This document shows positions 14,639 through 18,212 of a stretch of DNA of 18,212 nucleotides, piece after piece. The stretch is from an uncultured Prevotella sp. (lineage in GTDB: Bacteria; Bacteroidota; Bacteroidia; Bacteroidales; Bacteroidaceae), in NCBI GenBank assembly GCA_937874345.1, contig CALNBT010000146.1, positions 1 to 18,212 of the forward strand. The letters run 5' to 3'. Numbering within the stretch: the first letter of the stretch is position 1; every line of letters starts with the position of its first letter. A program made the translations under genes and the position numbers. Under the pieces are notes generated by a model, which saw nothing but the letters and a program-made list of their open reading frames with translations, had not been told where the DNA came from and did not search any database.

Positions 14639-15101
14639 TCATATATTTCGTTTATCAAGGGTGGTAATAACCCTTATCATCCTGTTGACCAGCGTACGCG
14701 CGTTGGGACAGGACAATTTATTCCACAAGTTTGAAAATGAAAAGGGAGTAAGTACTGTCTTTATCTCACCTGCGATGTTTAAGTTGATGCCAAAAATGAA
14801 TACAGGGAAAAGAAACATCAGCAGTATTGCATCAAAGTTGACCCGACTTCAAATATTGGAATGCGAACGTCCATCCTTGTTTGCTGACATTAAGAAAACG
14901 GCAACAGATTATTATGTAAAGAATAAATATGAGGTGGTAATGACGGTAAAAGATGAAGACGACCATGTGGTCATTTATCTTAAACCTCTAGGAAAGGGGC
15001 AGAACGAGTTTGTTTTGATCTCCGAGGAGAAGGCAGAGTTATCAATTATTAATATTGTTGGTGCCATTTCTCTGAACGATATCAAAGAATTGGAAAAATA
15101 G
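14622..15101 (+). CDS. DUF4252 domain protein, exported (second copy)
   Basis: The 159-residue protein begins with a signal segment (VVITLIILLTSVRALG) and a likely cut before QDNLF. The mature part opens QDNLFHKFENEKGVSTVFISPAMF, the usual DUF4252 beginning, and ends in a beta-rich region. It is related to the first protein of this operon in layout and in the LF...V..V.I.P.M pattern, but is strongly diverged. It is the last gene of the operon and overlaps the preceding gene by 17 bases. Two DUF4252 proteins flanking a sigma/membrane-regulator pair suggests they act as paired envelope components of one signalling unit. The biochemical role is unknown. Confidence 0.85.
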   Translation: MQQETNHIFRLSRVVITLIILLTSVRALGQDNLFHKFENEKGVSTVFISPAMFKLMPKMNTGKRNISSIASKLTRLQILECERPSLFADIKKTATDYYVKNKYEVVMTVKDEDDHVVIYLKPLGKGQNEFVLISEEKAELSIINIVGAISLNDIKELEK

Positions 15102-15372
15102 TAGCAGTTTTTTTGCCTTCGGAAGAAGAACGGGGCGCGTACTAACATCGATTTGCAATAAAGGTTAAATGGAAGAGGTACCGCGACTGAATGGCTTAAA
15201 TTGAAATGACATTGATTACATTTGCTTATCGAGACGGTGCTGCACTGTACCGGAATTGAGGAATTTTATTCGTTACAATTGTTTTTATGAGCCTTTTTCT
15301 ATTCAACGTACATGACTGTCATTGGTAACCTTCCTGCCTGTAAAAAGGAAAATGTCGCAAATGATTCCCCAA
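15102..15372. other. Gene-free stretch after the sigma operon
   Basis: No convincing gene or RNA is seen. Only very short open frames (under 20 codons) occur. The segment is more mixed in base composition than most spacers here and might be a decayed remnant, but I recognise no homology. Confidence 0.4.
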
Positions 15373-15424
15373 AAAACTGCCTGAGAAGATTCTTTCTGGT
15401 TAGAAAATCTTCTCAGGCAGTTTT
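15373..15424. terminator. Very strong bidirectional terminator
   Basis: The arms 15373-15391 and 15406-15424 are perfectly complementary over 19 bp, with core CTGCCTGAGAAGATT. After a 2-base bulge (15392-15393) the stem continues for 4 bp (TTCT/AGAA) to a GGTT loop. A-runs and T-runs flank the stem on both sides, so it can terminate the plus-strand DUF4252/sigma operon and the converging minus-strand alpha-galactosidase gene. Confidence 0.92.
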
Positions 15425-15461
15425 ATTTGTTGGCTAGCATCACTAGCCTGATCAGCGTTGA

Positions 15462-17678
15462 TTAATATCTAACCTTGATATATTTTACACCATGACCTGG
15501 AATAAAGTATTGCGTATTTGATACGGACAAATCTTGTTGACGCCATAGATCGCGAACAGACTCAAGGTTCTTGATGCCCAGTTGGCTGAAGTATTTGGCA
15601 AGGTCAATGCGCATATCATCATATCCTGTATTGAAAATTCCGATGGCATGAGAGCCGTCAGCCAATGGCCGTTGCCAAATCTGAAGGGTTCCATCCTGAA
15701 CATCGCGCTTTGCTTGATGGCCAAGCGCGTCTTGGTTGATGGCGTTCACCTCGTTGTTACACAGCAATCCGAAGGTGAAATCGTCAATCTGGCTGATGTC
15801 GCAACCGATGAGCATATTTGAAGCCAGCAGGGTCCAAAGAGAGATATGAGTGTACTGCTCGTCTGGAGTCAGACGGGTTTCGTGGAGTTTAGGTCCCCAA
15901 CCCACCTTTCCTACAATCAGCATGTCTGGGTCGTTCCAATACCCTGGTGCTGAATAAGGATATAATTCGGCTTGGCGAACGAAGCCAATGTCATATAAAG
16001 ATTCCCATGTATCAGTGATATCACCTGTTGTTCTCCATGAATTGGCATCAACAGCATGGCCCCATTTCCATACATCTGCCATACCATATTGGCACAGACT
16101 GTAGAAGATGTCACGTGGTTGCTGGCGCAAGAATTGCTGCATTTTCAGATAAGGACGTACATAGGCTGCTACGGTAGGATCGCCATCAGCATCAAACTGG
16201 CGTCCATATCCACACCAATCGTATTTCAGGTAATCAATTCCCCATTCGTTATAGGTTTTGGCATCCTGCTCTTCATGATTGATAGAACCTAAATAGCCAC
16301 CACAAGTACGGTCTCCAGGAGAGGAGTAAATTCCAAATTTCAAGCCATTAGCGTGTAGAAAGTCACCCAATTTTTTCATACTCGGGAACTTGTTGTTCAC
16401 CGCAATTGTTCCGTCAGTATTACGATTTGCTGCTTCCCAAGCGTCATCAATATTGATATAGCTGTATCCATAGTCAACTAATCCTTTATCAAGAAGTGCC
16501 TGAGCCGATGACATTACTTTCTCTTGAGAAACGCTTAATCCCCAGCAGTTCCAGCTGTTCCATCCCATTGGCGGTGTCAAGGCTATCTTATGATCAACGA
16601 TGAAGCTAAATGTCTTTTCGTCTTTTCCTTTGCTGTTTTCAGCTACCAAGGTAACGGTATATACACCTGTATTCTTCAAGGTACCTGTAATCACACCCAT
16701 ATCGTTCACCGTAAGACTTTCAGGAAGATTCTTGACGCTGAACTTCATCGGCTTTTCACCAGATGCTGGAATACGGAAAATAACCGGAGAACCAGGACGA
16801 ACGCCAAATACCGATGCGCTATTGATGCGTGGAGTTGCAGGTGCTGCCGGGGTGAGGATGTATTTTGGAGAATATGTTCTGATTATATTTCTATTGCCAG
16901 ACGCATCCGTGAAAATGCATTGCAGGCGAACATACTGATGAGGATTGTAAGCCATGCTGACGATAGATTGACCTTTGCCCTTGATAGACATCTTTTTAGT
17001 CTGCTGACTAATCACTTTCTCCGTTTCAGGGTTCATCAAGTTAATCTGCAAGGTTCCTTTCTGATTGAAGTCAAATTGATTGTCAAGATGAACTTGGCAT
17101 AGATTCTGGTCTTTAACAGTTGACTCTGTGAATGTCATCTTTATACCATCTATTTTGTTGGGAACGCTTAGGGTAGGAGCTTTGAAATACATACCGCCAT
17201 CGGCACCACCATTGTATACACGGACAGCAATCACATTTTCCTGCCCCCATCTTACAGCCTGATTGTTGGCTTCAATGGTATAAAAACGTTCTTCATCCCA
17301 AGCTTCATGATATCCTTTTGGAGAATCAGGCAAGCTACCGGTCCCTCCGATGCGAATACCATTGAAAAATGTTTCATCGGCATCATCAATCTTACCCAAA
17401 TAGATTTTGACAACCTTCTTGAGGTCTGAATTGTTTAACATCGCTTGTGGCAAAACAAACTTGATGCGGTACCAGCCATAGGTGTTCGTTTTCGTTGGTC
17501 CTTGTTCGCCCCATCTGGCAGTCGTCTTAATGGTTTTCCACTGACTGTCATCGAAATTCAAGTTTTTCCATTCCGGGTTGTCTCCCATCTGGAACTTGGC
17601 TTCTGTAAAAGTAAGTGCTTGTGCATACGACAGTGTGGCCATGAACATGGCCAATGCCGTAAATAACAGTTTCTTCAT
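15462..17678 (-). CDS. GH27 alpha-galactosidase, multidomain, exported
   Basis: This 738-residue enzyme should release terminal alpha-linked galactose from oligo- or polysaccharides. It has a signal peptide ending SYA at about 19. Residues 20-172 look like a beta-sandwich sugar-binding-type domain (GWYRIKFVLP, IYLGKIDDADETFFNGIRIG). A second beta-rich region follows, then a putative Ig-type (He_PIG-like) domain at about 285-363. The catalytic GH27 barrel starts at TPPMGWNSWNCWG (368-380). Nucleophile Asp487 lies in YLKYDWCGYG and the acid/base Asp553 in SWRTTGDI. A C-terminal beta domain ends the protein. GH27 enzymes without the N-terminal extensions are about 400 residues long. It lies 66 bases downstream of a GH130 gene on the same strand, so both probably belong to one glycan-use operon. 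No start-proximal promoter was recognised. Confidence 0.95.
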   Translation of the reverse strand: MKKLLFTALAMFMATLSYAQALTFTEAKFQMGDNPEWKNLNFDDSQWKTIKTTARWGEQGPTKTNTYGWYRIKFVLPQAMLNNSDLKKVVKIYLGKIDDADETFFNGIRIGGTGSLPDSPKGYHEAWDEERFYTIEANNQAVRWGQENVIAVRVYNGGADGGMYFKAPTLSVPNKIDGIKMTFTESTVKDQNLCQVHLDNQFDFNQKGTLQINLMNPETEKVISQQTKKMSIKGKGQSIVSMAYNPHQYVRLQCIFTDASGNRNIIRTYSPKYILTPAAPATPRINSASVFGVRPGSPVIFRIPASGEKPMKFSVKNLPESLTVNDMGVITGTLKNTGVYTVTLVAENSKGKDEKTFSFIVDHKIALTPPMGWNSWNCWGLSVSQEKVMSSAQALLDKGLVDYGYSYINIDDAWEAANRNTDGTIAVNNKFPSMKKLGDFLHANGLKFGIYSSPGDRTCGGYLGSINHEEQDAKTYNEWGIDYLKYDWCGYGRQFDADGDPTVAAYVRPYLKMQQFLRQQPRDIFYSLCQYGMADVWKWGHAVDANSWRTTGDITDTWESLYDIGFVRQAELYPYSAPGYWNDPDMLIVGKVGWGPKLHETRLTPDEQYTHISLWTLLASNMLIGCDISQIDDFTFGLLCNNEVNAINQDALGHQAKRDVQDGTLQIWQRPLADGSHAIGIFNTGYDDMRIDLAKYFSQLGIKNLESVRDLWRQQDLSVSNTQYFIPGHGVKYIKVRY

Positions 17679-17744
17679 ATAATATGTTTTTGATTGTTGG
17701 TTTACTGATGTATAACATTAAATCAGGTAGATCATCTGCTTTTG

Positions 17745-18212
17745 TTATTTAGTAGGGTCGTACACAGCAACGCTAACTCGTGAGTCGGCGCATCCGTAAT
17801 ATAGAAACCATTTGTTTTTGAAAGGGACCAAGCCCTCAATAAATACTGTTCCAGCTGGATATTGTCCACTTTTCTCGAAGTCTGCTTCAGGAATGAAGAA
17901 TGGTTTATCGAGTTGTTTTAATAATTTTGTTGGATTTTTGATATCAAAAAGTGCTTGCCCGGCACAATACGAGTTGCCGGTATAGTTCTGGTCACCATTC
18001 TTGCCGGCAAGGTTTTTCCCATTGTAAAATAAAAGGATACCATCTTTTGTGATAATTGCTGGAGGGCCACATTCTGTCAGTTGGCTGTCAAATTTATTCT
18101 TTCTTGGCACCATAATTTTCAGCAATTCGTTATTCTTATCCAACATTGGTGTCCAATTCTTCAGATCAGTGGATGTGGCGAGATTGACAAACTGTTCACC
18201 CCAATACATCAA
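17745..18212 (-). CDS. GH130 mannoside phosphorylase/mannosidase-family enzyme, C-terminal part
   Basis: Only the last 155 codons are in the window; the gene enters from the right edge, so the first Met seen is not the start. The segments TECGPPAIITKDGILLFYNGKN, FIEGLVPFKNKWFLYYGCADS and VAVYDP are typical of the five-bladed beta-propeller of GH130. Members cleave beta-mannosides with phosphate or, in some subfamilies, with water, and the catalytic acid lies in the missing part. Pairing with an alpha-galactosidase suggests galactomannan, gluco- or galactoglucomannan, or N-glycan breakdown. Whether it is a phosphorylase or a hydrolase cannot be decided here. Confusion with GH43 or GH32-like propellers is possible but less likely. 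Confidence 0.82.
   Translation of the reverse strand: MMYWGEQFVNLATSTDLKNWTPMLDKNNELLKIMVPRKNKFDSQLTECGPPAIITKDGILLFYNGKNLAGKNGDQNYTGNSYCAGQALFDIKNPTKLLKQLDKPFFIPEADFEKSGQYPAGTVFIEGLVPFKNKWFLYYGCADSRVSVAVYDPTK

Noticed and set aside
16590..17102. Plus-strand open frame of 170 codons inside the alpha-galactosidase gene
   Set aside because: It is antisense to a well-supported coding region, rich in Arg, Cys and His as expected for a shadow frame, and has no known domain.
1..18212. Search for CRISPR arrays, tRNAs, insertion sequences and long repeats
   Set aside because: No regularly spaced repeats, tRNA-like T-loop sequences, transposase motifs or flanking duplications were noticed on either strand.

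Overview
This window looks like a chromosome segment of a Bacteroidales bacterium, most likely Prevotella or a close relative. The main reasons are Bacteroidetes-type promoters (-33 TTTG, -7 TAnnTTTG) in front of many genes, few Shine-Dalgarno sequences, DUF4252 proteins beside an ECF sigma factor, a DUF4369/TlpA-like lipoprotein, and a GH27/GH130 glycan-degradation pair. Genus is an inference from gene content. No tRNA, rRNA, CRISPR array, insertion sequence or phage gene was seen.

Layout, left to right. (1) 1-1290: the start of a phosphate uptake operon on the minus strand, with pstS followed by the first codons of a permease, probably pstC. Its promoter region has a 12-bp palindrome and possible Pho-type repeats. 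(2) 1366-3663: a divergent two-gene plus-strand operon. It encodes a membrane-anchored protein resembling a degenerate trypsin-fold protease and a lipoprotein fusing MORN repeats to a GH25 lysozyme. The first gene appears leaderless. (3) 3788-6423: pnp (PNPase) on the minus strand, with an Arg/Asn/Asp-rich C-terminal tail and a long leader. It shares a strong terminator with the lysozyme operon. (4) 6506-8285: a umuDC operon for translesion DNA synthesis, minus strand. (5) 8544-10765: a plus-strand operon of a secreted alpha/beta-hydrolase esterase and a PI-PLC-X-type phosphodiesterase, preceded by a leader that could fold into a nested RNA structure. (6) 10887-12279: a thioredoxin-fold lipoprotein with a DUF4369-like N-terminus that has lost both CxxC cysteines, minus strand. 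(7) 12342-12797: crcB, a fluoride channel, minus strand and apparently leaderless. (8) 13051-15101: a tightly overlapping plus-strand operon of a DUF4252 protein, an ECF sigma factor, a single-pass membrane protein (probable anti-sigma) and a second DUF4252 protein. (9) 15373-18212: a very strong bidirectional terminator, then a GH27 alpha-galactosidase and the end of a GH130 enzyme on the minus strand, probably part of a galactomannan or related glycan locus continuing to the right.

Most of this is ordinary chromosomal content. The parts most likely to hold something undescribed are the pseudoprotease/MORN-lysozyme operon, the esterase/PI-PLC operon with its structured leader, and the cysteine-less TlpA-like lipoprotein. 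All coordinates and residue numbers were worked out by hand from the sequence. Family assignments rest on motif recognition, with no database search.
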